Shown here: positions 45,640 through 58,900 of the stretch, piece after piece
Layout of the letters: each line of letters starts with the position of its first letter
How positions within the stretch are numbered: position 1 is the stretch's first letter
DNA from: Sparassis latifolia
Taxonomy: Eukaryota; Basidiomycota; Agaricomycetes; Polyporales; Sparassidaceae
Reading direction: 5' to 3'
Assembly: GCA_018466975.1 (NCBI GenBank)
Contig: CM031557.1
Location: 682,001-746,000, forward strand
Length of the DNA stretch: 64,000 nucleotides
Notes under the pieces: generated by a model
What the model saw: only the letters and a program-made list of their open reading frames with translations
Told to the model about the DNA's origin: nothing
Database searches by the model: none
Made by a program: the position numbers and the translations under genes

Positions 45640-48600
45640 TCAATATAGATCAAGTCCTTCAAGCCTCCAAACCTTGATGACTCCTGCTCGATCAGCGCTC
45701 ACAACCCCGCCTCGGAACGGAGAATCAATGCTGGCAAGAGCAGTGATGGTATCTTGGTGGCCTTTCAATAGGTTTTGCTGATTATGATTTATCAGTGACA
45801 TTCGTTGTGGTGGGCGATTATTGTGGCCACAATCTGGTGAAGCCGCTGAAGTCTCAACGTAAGCGGTGACGGAGCCACTCGAGGTACGAGCGGTACTACA
45901 AGGAAATATGTTAGCATGGATTATTTGCAACATATTCCGGAAAACACACCTGTATGTTGGTTTATCACCCTCAGTCTCAATCCCTGTCAGCATCGCAGAT
46001 TTTTCCACCCGTCCCAGGTCCCAGTACCGTAATTTGCGATCCTCAGAACCAGTCAGTAGGAAGCCACGTCCGGAGGTTGCACGACTGGGTGCCTTGTTAT
46101 CACCCTGGTCCGCCATGGTTGACCTATGTAAGACAGTGTGTCCACCAAATTCGGCACCGACCAAGATAGAACGAATGTCCGGAGATGGGTGGAGGGACAG
46201 ATCATCCCTAGTCGCAACCTGAGTGTTTGACCGAGGGCGCCGAGCAGTAGATTCTAATGAACTCCCGTTTTCCTGACGAGAGCGGACCAAGGCCGCGATA
46301 GCCGCCGCAGGACTTGTCTCAGCATCAGTGACAGCCCACTCCTGTGGCGCTTCCAACTCTTGCGAAGGATTCGAAACGGCCCTGGTGACAAAACTCTCCA
46401 CTAGAGAAATTTTCTCGATGTCCCAGACTTCGAGCAGGGTGTGAGGATCGTGCTCCGGGATCGTCTTGGGCAGCTCCAATGCAACTATGATCCACCTTCC
46501 TTTCCCACGGGCAGGATGGACCGCACACTGATAGATGCGAGCCGACTTTCCTCCAGAGGCAACGCTCGCCTTCCAGCTCTTGATCAAGATACCGAACCGA
46601 ATGTCCCACAGAGAAAGTACGCCCGTCGAAGTGCCGCAAACTATCCAAGAGCGTTTGCGATCCAGGCACAGGCATGTAATTGGCCCATAGTGGCGAGGGT
46701 TCTCCATGTTCTGTAGAAGCCGCATTGTCCGCAGGTCAAGGATCGAGATCGTTGAATGAGTCGTAGCATACACCAGATTGGACGACGCGTCTGCCATCAC
46801 CATTAGCATATAACGAAACGAGACACAAGTTACGGACGTACCTGTGTTGTAATGCACCATAGTCGTGATGTACTCGCCAGGATGCTGGATCCGATGTTCG
46901 CGAACTACTTGCAACTTGCTGTACTTCGGGAGGGTTCCGCTCTGGCTCGCATGTACACGAACGACGTGGAGGCTTCCGTCGTCAGCAGCACTGGCGAAAC
47001 AATGGACACCCTCAAGCATGCAGACACACTTGACGCGCGCATGATGCTGCCCATATGTATGTCTAGGCTTACTCGTCACATTTCGCTCTAACCGCGCTGT
47101 GTCCCAGACCTTCACCGTCTTGTCATCGGAAGCCGAGACAAAGAACATGTGATCGGGCGAAACTGCCAAGCCGGTGACAGCGTCAGAATGTGAACCGAGA
47201 TGAGCGATCAGGGTGCTCTCTGGTCGGCTGGAGGAACCATCCCGCGAGATAAAGCTACGCCTAGGTGCATTTCGCCGGCGGACAGGACCCTCGTGTACTC
47301 GTGGTCCGAAATCACTTTGCAGTTCACGGTTATTATCGAGATACAGATGTTCGAGCAGGTTACTGATACCGGGTTCCTGACCGTCTGTATACATCAATTT
47401 GAACGTGAATCGATTGTTGGACGTAAGAAAATGAGCGAACCATAGGTTGAGATGGGAGCCAACGATGCCACCCGTGGTCGTTCGTGCACGCGTATCGTAC
47501 CAGCCGGAGAGACAGGCGAAGATCGACCTGAATGTTCGTCAGAATCATCGGGCCGTAGTTTGGAATGCGCTTCGAGTAATCCTGTGGCATTCGCCTTGGA
47601 AGATCCAATCGCAGGAGCGGCTTTCTGGCTGTCTGTGCTGCCGATCTGCAGACGATGTGGTGGTCGAAAAGTAGACGAATTCACGGTTGAAGTGACAGAC
47701 TCCGCAGGACTCCCTGGTCGGTCGAATACTAGAGGCAATGCAAGAGGCACAGGTTGCGATGTAGGTGCATCCTGGGTAGGGAGTGAAAGACTACGTGGGT
47801 CTCGAGCGCCTGCAGGTGTCAGAGACGTTGCTGAACCGTTGATGATAGCAAGTCTTCGACGAAGATCTTCAAAGGGAGCCCCATTACCTCCATGGTCCAA
47901 ACTGAACGTCCAGTTGGAGCGAGGAGTCCCTGCCATTGGTGACCTGGCGGACATATCGGACAATGACTGGCGAGCCACAATTCCTCTCGGTGCTTTCAAG
48001 AATACAGTCTGTGGGACTACTGCCAACTTCTGTAGCTCGATGGCACTAGTTGTCTTCAGGCTTTCCGTGTCGACCTCTACGCTAATGCGAGACGAAAAAC
48101 TTGAACCACAGAATGAGTTTCTGACTTGATTAAGTGGCAGCATTACATACCTTGATGTGGCCCGCGCTAATTTGAGTATGTAGTCTCGCATTGCTGACAA
48201 CTTAGTCTCTTCGCTCTGAGTCATGCCAAGTTGCTGCAACTTGGAAATCTGTACCTCGTCTCTGTGACGCACTATGCGTGAATAGCGAGCACCACGCTTT
48301 GAACTGATTCAACTCAACTCTTCGGATCTTGCTCGTGAATTTGTGTTGCCTGATTGACGCACGGTAGTCATACTTTCTCGGGGAGATTCGGACTTCGTTG
48401 ATCGGTGGCTTCTCCAGAAATGTGTCTTGTCAGCCTTCGTGGCCCACTGCACAGCGGCATCAAATATTTGCCTTGGAAGCTAACAGAATGCAATGACTAC
48501 AGCGTTTAACAGGAAATCGAGTACGAACACAATACGTACCGGAGGCTTCAAGGAAGTCAACAGGCTTTGCTCGTCAACGTCACGAATATCTGATCGCAAG

Positions 48601-51484
48601 AAGTGCTTGAGAGATGGATATAGTATGCACCAAACGTCACTAGGGGGCAGATGTTTCGCAGCAGAAGCGATGAAAGCGGTGGCGGCTGATAAATCTCAGA
48701 TACAATGCGAATGATTCTAGGACGGAGAAGTCACCTTGTCGAATCCAGATGTTGGGATGGTACAAAAAGCCAAGCGTGGCACTCATGAGCTCCCAGATCT
48801 TGATCTTCTGGAACAGGCCGAGCTCACACAAACTTGTGAGTGAGGCGAGCACTTTCGCAACCACGCTCTCTTCAACGTCTGATGATACGATCAAATCACC
48901 AATGTGATAACAACACACCGTAAGGCGAGACTCACCGGATAAAGCTTGAATCATAAGGGGAAGAATGTAGTCTTCCAAACTTCTTCCACCAGCACAAGCG
49001 GCTACGTCGACGATACTGTCAAAGAACGCGTAGCGGAGTAGCCAGTCACGGTCGTTGAGGTAGGTGATCATGTGGCTCAGTAGGACATCGTTGGTCTTCT
49101 GTCTTCCCAGAAAGATACAGAGCGAAGAGATGTTGTGCAGTACTGCGCGTTTGACCACACTGGAAGGGTCGACCAACAACGTCGCAAGATGCTCTTGGAC
49201 ACTATTCTGGAGATCCTGCATGCTTGCATCGTAGGATACCTGTGTATAACGTCTTATGAATGCATCAGAGTGGAAGACGGGGTGAAGACGGACCTCGAAG
49301 TGCGCCTCATCGTATTCTTGTGCATCGGCTGATAAATTATACGTGCCATGGGCTTTCAATGCCTGACCCATCTCCAGATATCGAACGGCGGTGTCTGCAA
49401 GCGCTACGATGCACTGCGAATACATGCATCGCACAGACACCTCAGGATCGCGGACGAGATGCGCGATTACAGGGATGATGTACTCCGGAAAGATTGCTGC
49501 ATTAGACGGAGTGATCACGGTCACCAGCATCAGCTAGATCGTAGTGTTTGTCAGGTCAAAGTCAGAAGGTCAGCACACTGTGCAAAGATACATACTATCT
49601 GCATCAGCGTACGAAGTGCTGCAGAGCGCACGACAGCGGCATCATCATGAAGAAGATCTACGATGTACGGGACCATCCGATCAAGTTTGGCCTCGTCGGT
49701 GAGATGGGATGAAAGCGCAAGGAAGACGTCTAGCGCGCGGACTTTGGAGCTCGGCAGGTAGCAATTGCGGATGTTGGCGCATACAAGCGCGAGAATAATG
49801 AGAGCTGGACCATCTGAATACAAATGAGAAAGAGAAAGGATCGTGTGTAATAAAGTTCGTTACCTTCGGAAGCGGCGCGCTTCCCTGCAGACCAGGCACT
49901 GCGAAGTTTACTCTCCCGATTTGGAATGTACAGCTCTACCGGGAGCACATCCTGCAAGCAATCAACCTCGAAACCTACTCCACATTGTGGTCCAGATACT
50001 CACCTGAAATGGTTTTGATGATACTACAGATGACGTGTAATCGACCTTCACGTCCGTCATTGTGTCTTCGCCGGAATCAGATGCAAGATATGGTTCCACA
50101 CTTTCGAAGTCAGCCCAAATGCGGTCCATTCTGTGATCGGAGTCACTGGGTAGGGGGTCGTTAGACTGATCACTGACGACGACTCCAGGAGGAGGTTGTG
50201 TCGATGGTGGCTTGATAGCTGAGGTCGTGGTGGAAAGGGTGCTGGGGTACGCGGGGTTGACCGGCGACATTGCGGAGGCAAGAGGGGTATGCGTCTCATT
50301 CACAGATGAGACGTAATTGTGAAGGAAGGAGTAAAAGGACTCAGGAAAGACAGTTCCCCGGGACGTGTGCAGAAGAGTATCAAATGTGGGTCTTGAAGAC
50401 GGATCCACTGCGATCATTTGCTTGATCAAGTTCTTGACTGCTGTCTCAGCAAAATACTGGAGTCAATCATAATGCCTGACCACTCACCCTGACACCTTCA
50501 TCAATCGTACTCAACTGGGAGTCGACGCTGAACTCTCCTTCGCGGTATTTGAACAGCTGGCTGAGGGTGAACAACGGTGCACCCTCCAAAAAGAGTTCGG
50601 CGACGACACATCCCGCACTGAAGCAATCCATAGCTTCAGTAACCTTGCCATCCCTCCTACCCTCGCCATCCTCCAGAGCAAGTCGCGACTTCTTCGCGCT
50701 GATGTCTGGGTTGTTCGCGGCGGTATAAAATCTCTCCGGAGCTATATAGCACGTCCGGCGGCCAGATGTATCGAAGAAGAATGAGAAGTCCGAAGGGTCG
50801 TCTAGAGGAAGATATGTAGGCTTGTAGGAAGCAAAGTCGGAGAGGTAGACCCAGTTCCATGACGTTACAAGAATATTCTCCGACTTGATATCACCATGTG
50901 AGATTTTCCTGTTTCGTGTGTCATGGAGGGCATTCAGAAGCTGAAATGCTATCCATTTCTTCTCAATCATGCTCAAGAACGGGCGAGTGCTTGGAGAAGA
51001 GTACAATAGATTCGTTACCTTAAGATATAAATTATCCGTAGAATGTACATACCTGATACGATCATATAAGCTGCTAGCAACCCACTGGCGGATTACATAT
51101 CCGGCCTTGTCGGTCTCCGCAAAGTTTTGGTAATTGTAAACATTGGCAATGTCCGAAAGAGCCTCGCGCTCAACTATCTATAATCAAGGGCTGACCCTGT
51201 TTCCGGCTGCATTTGCACATACCTTTCAGTCGTCTGTGGTACTTCCTCAAGCTGAGTCCCGGGTCCGGCTTGACGAATATCTTGACCACTAGGTAGCCAT
51301 TCTTGTGCCGACACTTCACGGTTTTAAGAAATCGTGCCGACCCCAAACTAACCTAGCTGTAAGCCAGAGTAACAGGAAGAGATAGATCCACATACCTTCC
51401 CTCGTACACCATATCGCCTCCCAACTCGGCCACAAATGAGTCCAAAGCACCGCTGGTGCGAGTCAAAGACTGGGCATTTCCCAT
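45640..51484 (-). CDS. VPS15: Vps15, regulatory protein kinase of class III PI3-kinase
   Basis: A large multi-exon gene of roughly 1500 residues running from the ATG at 51484 to the stop at 45640. It starts MGNAQSLTRTSG, a clear N-myristoylation signal. The kinase domain follows (about 51350-50450) with KTVKCRHKNGYLVVKIF (ATP lysine), SHGDIKSENILVTSWNWVYL (catalytic loop), DFASYKP in place of DFG, and CYIAPERF, all characteristic of Vps15. HEAT repeats occupy about 49960-48640 (ALDVFLALSSHLTDEAKLDR; LLRYAFFDSIVDVAACAG). A linker leads to the WD40 propeller (about 47400-45640; HSDAVTGLAVSPDHMFFVSAS, DDKTVKVWDT). Vps15 anchors Vps34 and Vps30/Atg14 or Vps38 to membranes for autophagy and vacuolar sorting. 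I did not resolve every intron; no lesion was seen in the motifs. Confidence 0.94.
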
Positions 51485-52259
51485 ACGTCTTCGCGTTTCA
51501 CGAGCGTAGGGTGCTGTAACGCGGTTGTTCTGAAGAGACGATATGACCAATAGACCGCGTGTTTAACAGCTTTAGAGAAGAAAAAAATAGATTCAGACAG
51601 CGTAAAAGATCTATAACACTTCCGGCAGCACAGTCACCGCCCCGAGTCCCGCACAGAATTAAGGGCTTATTGACCAGGATGAGGACGCACTCAAGTTGAA
51701 GCCACAACCGAGAGTAAAATTAGGTCAGAGCAGCAGCACCGTTTCTAACCGTCCCTTACAACCTCACGTAGACTAGTTAGCGCAGATACGGGGCCCGTGT
51801 TTGATAGTGCAGAGAAGCTGACAGACCAAGCGTTGAAGTTGACGTTGAACTGCTAGGCTGTCCGATTGAGGAAGGTGTCTTTCACGTGACTATCAACGCG
51901 TTGAGTTTCCAGTAACTCGCTTAGAGCTCCGATCCCGCCGGAGGCCATTTTCGGGGGTTAGGACAGTCATTTTCGGGGGTTTCGCAGGTTTCGGGGGGAA
52001 ATGGGATCGAACATTTGCGGTTCAAAACGAATTTTCGCCGGAAAATCCTTCCAAGTTGAGGGTCTCCGGGAAAATTTCTCCCAGGAACCATTTTTAGGGG
52101 ATTTCTCGGGGATGTTCTGCATGTAAGTTGTACCGGTTTTTCGACCATTTTCGGGGGTCCGAGATCGAAGGTCCGGCCTGCGGGCCCAATTTCGGGGTTT
52201 CACGTATGTCTATTGCGTGTTTCCGCGGAGATCAGATCAAGCTACTTCGTGTCGTACAT
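51485..52259. other. Vps15 upstream region and G-rich repeat DNA
   Basis: The right half (about 51940-52200) is rich in repeats of CATTTTCGGGGG and TTTCGGGG type, probably a remnant of a further repeat. It stops just before the outer element. Confidence 0.5.
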
Positions 52260-52917
52260 GAGGACCCCCGACAATTGGGGAAGGTCCCTGAGCCAGTTAC
52301 GGACAAATTTTGAACTTTTGAGAGCCTCATGCCTGGTATTTCACGGACAAATCAGGGGGTCGACCCCGGGATAGCCTGAGGATTTTCCCGGACATATAGG
52401 CTTGGACGTTGTGAATGCCTGATCCTTTTCGGACAAATTTTGACCCCAGCCGAACCTATCTATGGTGCCGGCGATGCCGTCCGGCGATATGGAAGGCGCT
52501 CGGACCTGGCCTCACCGATTTGGAAGGGCAGCTCGGACCCAACTCGCCGCTTCGTAGATGTTGACTTCTCAAGTATGTGTCTTCCTTGCTGCAAACATCG
52601 TTTCGTTCACCTTCCATCGGCTTACTTCTTACGCTTACTTCCAGGCAATCACCGGCTCAGTCCGGATCTTCGTATGCTCGACATTGCCCCATGTGCTTAC
52701 GGATCTTCAGTGAATTGATTACACCTACATTGATATCTGGTATATTGGCTAGCGTGAAGATTCTGACGGCAAGGAAGGGGAAGGGAGCGGGCGAAGTAGA
52801 TGAAAGTATGAGTTGACGTTTGCATTCCATGGAGTTCTAAGTGGCTATGGAGAGATATCACACTCTTTACGACGAAATGTAAGGTCTCCTGAGGCCTGAT
52901 CGGTGAATCTCTGTAAA

Positions 52918-53215
52918 GATGAGAAGTCCAACTAAGTCATGTAGAGTCATTAAATAGTCGTGTACTAGTCAATTTGGCCAGAATTTTGTGTTTTAGCTAC
53001 CAGCCTGTGACTATTTTTGTCAGGTTTAGTCTACAAAAAGTCGAGAATTAGTCTGGAGTTGGGGAGCGGTAACGACACTGCAGCCACCAAGTAAAGTCAA
53101 ACAATAGTCCGTCATAGTCATCCGTAGTCAAATTTCAGTCATAAAGTAGTCAAACTCCAGTCACTCCTTTCATCGAAATAGTCATCAAAGGTCATCAAAA
53201 GTCATGAATTCATCA
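52918..53215. repeat. Left subterminal AGTC repeats
   Basis: About twenty AGTC or AGTCA/AGTCAT words in 300 bases, typical of transposase-binding sites near CACTA ends. Confidence 0.75.
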
Positions 53216-53294
53216 CGCAGAGTTACTACAAATGAGAACAATTTGGCACTAGCGACACAGCAGCGACATGCCCCTCCCCTCCTCGCGATGAGGC

Positions 53295-55760
53295 TCAAAC
53301 TTTTGAAGTGGCCATCTTCTTAAGCTTGCGCTGCGAACCGAAGTGTCAGAAGTAGATGCAAAGAATGGGACTAGTATCATACCTGCTGCACGATGACATC
53401 GACTTCTGCCTTAGATGGCTGGGCGGTTGCTTCGGCAGACAGAATGATTGATACAAGCTTGTCTGTAAACACGAAAATGAGTGCACCAAGTCATACAGAA
53501 GGTAAAAAAAAAGAGAATTCTTACCTTTCTTAATGGAGGAACTCTTCTTTCCAAGCTTCATATTGACCGCCAACTTCCGATCGATGATCCATTCAAACAA
53601 TTCATCTCTGTTGAGCGACTATCCGGTGGCGCACATCAGTGAAAATAAACGGTAAAGGCTAAATGTATGTACAGTGATATATGCACGCGGGTCAGAATTG
53701 CTGTCGGCCATAGGTTTGCCACTACCAGACGAGTTGGAAGGGCACGAATCAGAGTTCATGGACAAACCGGTGTCGGCAGAGGGCTGAGAGACATTGACCA
53801 AAGTGGCGGCAGAGGGGGTAAGAGTGGCAGCAGAGGAGTCAGGAATACTGGCGATGGCGTCAGCAGTGGACATGGTGCATGAGTCCGATGATGTGAAAGC
53901 TTTGCCCTTCCCCTTCACAACAGGCTGTAGTGAACATATTTAGAAGCAACACCCGCCAAGATAATATAGCACTTACTCCTCCTGCGGCTTTCCAGAGCCT
54001 CCAAAGGATTTCGACTGTCATCTCCAAGTATGCATCGCTAAGATATGTGTTCGTTTTGATCCCGCTGACAAAACACACATGTCTTGCAACCTTGCACGTC
54101 TTAATGGCGGCGGCAATTAATCTTCGTGTGGCCTCACTCCCAATGCCATCCCATGAGACAAGTGTGGAGCTGGAGGTCATCGAGCCTGCTGTAAACTGGT
54201 AATGGCCCCACGCTGTTCCAAGATCGTCTTCCAAGAGGTCGGGTGAGTTAGGATCAGCGCTCTCAATACGCTCGATAAATGTGATGACTTCCGATGTCGG
54301 AGAACCGATGTCGAATACAAATGTGAGCTTCATGGAATTGAGCAGCTCCAAACCACTTATTAAATCCGGATGGCTACTGGACAAGGCATCTGCAAGCAAA
54401 TAAATAAACAAACAATAATGATGAACGAAGCGTACCTATCAAATTTTCGATTGACGGATCGACATTGATGAAGCTGATGTCAATGGCACTTTTCACCGTT
54501 AGGCCAGATACCGAAGGAGAGATGACAGAGGCAACGACAGAGGGAGGCGCGGAAGGCACTTGGGCTATTTACCATGAGGTTCAATAATGCAAAAGGACCA
54601 TGTAAATTTACTTACCGAGAATATTACCGATTGCACTCAGCTGTGGTTCCACAGGCATGGTCACTGGGGCAGATGTTAGACTCAGCTGCGGTTCCAATGC
54701 AGGTGTGGCCACTGGGCCAGATGTTCGACCCTCTGCATGTTGCGATACCACACCCGCGACAGGCTTCTTCTTTGGCTTGCTTGAAGAAGTGGAGTGGACA
54801 CGGCGCCTCTTGTTGGCAACAGAGACCTGCGAGGCCATCGAGGTGGAGATTTCACCATGCTCAGATGCACGAGTGTTGGTGGTGGAAGTGCTGATGTGAC
54901 TAACGTCGTCATCATCATTGTCGAGTTCGGAGTCGGGTTTGTGCTGCTGGAGCAGCATAGGACCAATGATGTACTCCGCCTTCCAATGGTCTGAGCAAAG
55001 GGCGAGCAACGGTTGTTGCTTCTCCATCTTCAGCATGGCTGCTTCCCATTCGCGTGGATATGCAGCCTTGAATACCTTTTTTGTTCGCTTTATGTTGTGA
55101 TACCGACGGTCTCGAGGAGGTGGAAGAGAGAGAAGCTCGTTCTTGACTACGCGTGCAGTCGTCTGAATCGTGTGCCACTCTGCACTTGAGATGAGGTCAC
55201 CGTTCTCGTGTCGAATGGCCTGATCCATAGGAATCCATTCAGGATTAGCTACCGTGATGTGGACATCATCGTCCTTCTTACAATCCTCTTTGTTCCAGAG
55301 GACCGTGAATGGATATGTCTTTTTCAGCACAGGAGGAGAGACAATGCTGCTATCTTGTGAGATCATGCCACTGCGATGCGAAACAGAGTCGCTTGGCATG
55401 AGTGTCGAAGTACTGTGTAGTATATAGGTTAATCGGATTGAACGTGAGGGGAAAAGCTTACCTGACAAAACTTGGGGATCGGCTCTTCTCGGACTTTAAG
55501 GCCTGCAGCTCTTGTGTCAACTGCTTATTTTCTTGCATAACCTGCATCAATTCAGTCTGTACATCAGATAACTTGATCACCTGAGCACTTGTTCTGCGCA
55601 GCTCGGTGTACAAGTCGGCAACGTGGCGATTCTTCATAAGTTTGGAGAGCTCGAGCCCTGCAATGTCATGATCAGTGAAGGACTGATGAAGACTTGCAGA
55701 TCCAGAAGGCAGAGAGAAGTTAGTAGAGAAATCTGAAAAATTAGAGGGTTGGAATGACAT
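53295..55760 (-). CDS. Accessory protein of the CACTA-like element
   Basis: A multi-exon gene on the minus strand from the ATG at 55760 (first exon 55462-55760) to the TGA at 53295, with about eight exons and no stop or frameshift in the chain I followed. The N-terminal part is Ser-rich, then a coiled coil (LYTELRRTSAQVIKLSDVQ; QENKQLTQELQALKSEK). A folded Trp-rich region follows (YPFTVLWNKED; PREWEAAMLKMEKQQPLL), then a basic patch (NKRRRVHSTSSSKPKKKP) likely to enter the nucleus and bind DNA, a helical region (ISGLELLNSMKLTFVFDIGS) and a Lys-rich C-terminus (RKLKKMATSKV). I do not recognise a known family. By position it is the TnpA-like partner of the transposase, perhaps binding the AGTC repeats. 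Confidence 0.75.
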
Positions 55761-55965
55761 TACTAGGCGGCCAACACAGAGAGCGCCATGTCCGCAAGGT
55801 TTGAGTTTTCGAGATTTGTCAGCAATCCAAATTAGGAAATGGACCACGTTGTAACCAGATGGATGCAACACAGCTATTGGCCGTACCGCTCTCTTGTTCT
55901 CTGACTCTCACTACATCTCATTACACTTTTCTGACCAGCTCTACACTCCTGAGACTAAAGACAAT
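55761..55965. promoter_or_regulatory. Bidirectional promoter region of the transposon
   Basis: The 205 bases between the divergent start codons of the accessory gene and the transposase must serve both. Confidence 0.4.
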
Positions 55966-58900
55966 ATGCTTTGCCAGTGCAGTCAATGCCACCCCGGCAA
56001 GGAACGCGGTCCCAAAACTATTCGAAAACACCTCTACAAAGATATTGAAGAGCTTGAACATCTGTTTCACACAGAGGAGTTTCGCGACCATCTTCACACC
56101 TGTATTTCTTTGAACACTCAGACACTGTGGAACATATCATCAGAAGCTTCCAGTGAAATATTGGCTGCTTGTATGTTTTTTACTTAGTTATTTGTAAATC
56201 TTACAGCTAATATAATTATAGACTCAAATGCTAAGGACAGTTTGAATCCTTGCATGTTTTTTACTTAGTTATTTGTAAATCTTACGGCTAATATAATTAT
56301 AGACTCGGACAGTTTGAATCCTTGTATGTTTTTTACTTGGTTATTGGTAAATCTTACAGCTAATATAATTATAGCCTCCAATGCTAAGGACAGTTTGAAT
56401 ATAAGTGAGGAGAGAGATCTAGTTGATGAAAATATGGAAGAGGTATATGCTATGGAAGTGGATGAAGATATGGAGGATAATGAGAAGGAAGCTGAGGAAA
56501 AAGCCAATACAGAAGCTGAGGAAGAAGTCGAGGAAGAGAATGAAAATCTTCTTATATTTCCTCCTCAAATTCAAGAAACTGACTCAAGTGATATAGATTC
56601 AGACGATGGTGATACAAGTGGTATATTTCCTCCTCAAATTCAAGAAACTGACTCAAGTAATATAGATTCAGATGATGGTGATACAAGTGGTATCAACTCA
56701 AGTGATACTGAGACTCAAGACGATATCGTGGAGCCTGCTCATTTTCAATATCCTCAAGCACGAGTGGATCTTCAGAAAGCTCTCCTGAATAAATATTCCT
56801 GTCCCTCGGAGCCTCCTTTCTCTGCATCTCCACCACGGGATTTATCTAGGTCTGAATTTCAATCTCTTCGACATTATATTGCTTGGAAGCTGTCCAATGG
56901 AACAGTGAAAGCATATAACTATCATGCAAATGTTTTGGCAGATGCATCCCAAGTGGATATCTTGTCCCTATATTTGGTCCACAAGCTAGCAATAACCTTA
57001 ACAGACACCACACCACTGCAAATTAATATGTGTCCACGAAGCTGCATTGCTTATACTGGTCAATTCGAAAAGATGGATACCTGTCCATTTCTTCGAGACA
57101 ACAAACTCTGTGGAAAGCCACGGTACTGAGCTGCAAAAAAGCCCAGAGCACAGATGCTTTATACCCCATTTACTGCAGTTATCAAGGCCATGTTTGCAAA
57201 TGTGGAGACTTCAAGACTTCTACGATATAGGGATAAATGTTTACAGCAGACCTTAAAATTGCTTGCAGAAGCTTCACAGGTAGGTTTTACTTATATATAT
57301 ATATTTAATATGTTTGAAACTGATTTAGAATTTTCTAGTCTCAAAGGCTCTATTCAGATTTTGCAGATTCCAATGTGCACATCCATCATTATACACAGAT
57401 GGATCTATTTCGGGATTCACGAGATATTGCATTTGCCTTGTCCACAGATGGTGCTCAGCTCACAATGAAGAAACACTTAAACACATGGATCCTTATCCTG
57501 ATCTTGCTGAATCTCCCTCCAGAACTGCACTATAAATCTCATCGCATTCTCATTCCTATGGCTATTCCAGGCCCACAAAGTCCAGGAGACATTGAATCCC
57601 TTTTGCGACCTCTCTTTGAAGATCTAGCTATGGCAAGTGAGGGCATTTGGATGTGGAATGCCATCGATTCCTCGTATTTTGTTCACCATGCTTTTCTTTG
57701 CATGGTCCTTGGAGATATGCTGGGCTCTGCAAAAATGAATAGAATGGCAGGACACTCTGGACTTCATGGTGATCGATTTAGTGAAGTACAGGGTGCACGC
57801 TCGAGCCTCAAGAAAGGAGCAAAGGCACAGTACTATCCTATATCACCTCCAGATAATGCAAGATATAATCCCAGTCGCACCCCTTTCTATGATCTTGACA
57901 ATTTACCATTGCGGACTGAAACAAAATATTGGGACACCATTGCAAAGCTTCTGCATGCTACCTCAAAGAGAGAACAAGCTGTGATTACACGAGATACTGG
58001 AATTTCTCGTATGCCTCTAGCTGCAGCAAGTCATGCATTCATACATCCATCCTTCTATTCTTTGGATCCATTTCACCTCCAGTATGAAAACCAAATGGCT
58101 TTTATATGGGATTTGTGGACTACTTTTAGTTCACCTCAAGATCCAATTCATCTCAGCAAAGAGAAAGCAGCATTATTTGGAACTCTGATCTCAGAAGCAA
58201 TGTCCTCACTCTCTCCATAATTCTGTGGACCAGTTCGTGATCCTTATTTGAAATGACAAAGCCAGTACAAAATCTACGAATGGATGGCTTTGCTTCATTG
58301 GTATATTCTTCCAATTGGATTGGAACTGGGCTTCAATTCTATGGTCCTTTACAATTTTTCCCAATTTGTGGAAATTGTAGAGTTTGCCATGACAATCAGG
58401 CCTAGAAGCGATGCCGATATTCACTGGCTTCACAATATGATCAAGACATTTCTGATAGGTTTTCAGACACTATACATTGGAGTCGATCCAGAAAAAATTT
58501 CAAGATTTCGGCTATGCATTTTTCAGTTGATTCATGTGCCCATCCACATCAAATGGTATGGCTCTATACGCCTTGGCTCACAAGCAACTATAGAAAGAAC
58601 TATTGGGGAACTTGGTTCAAAAATTCGTTCCAAGAAGGCACCATTTGCAAATTTGGCCAACCTAATTTTGGAAAGACAACTTGTTGAATCCCTTCTTCTA
58701 TACTATCCTGCACTCGCACCGACTTCGAAACAACCAGACACCAATAAGCTGTTGCTTTTTTCCAAATTTGCAGTGAACAAAAAGGAGCGTAAACCAGGAA
58801 CGGTATTCTATCAACAATTACAAGCAATCTCAGAGTCACAGCAGATTGCTTTCAATCTTGATGCAATTGTTACAAGATATGGAAAACTACGTGTAGGCAG

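Noticed and set aside
52440..52718. A 92-codon frame inside the outer element
   Set aside because: No similarity to a transposase, and it lies in sequence made of short repeats.
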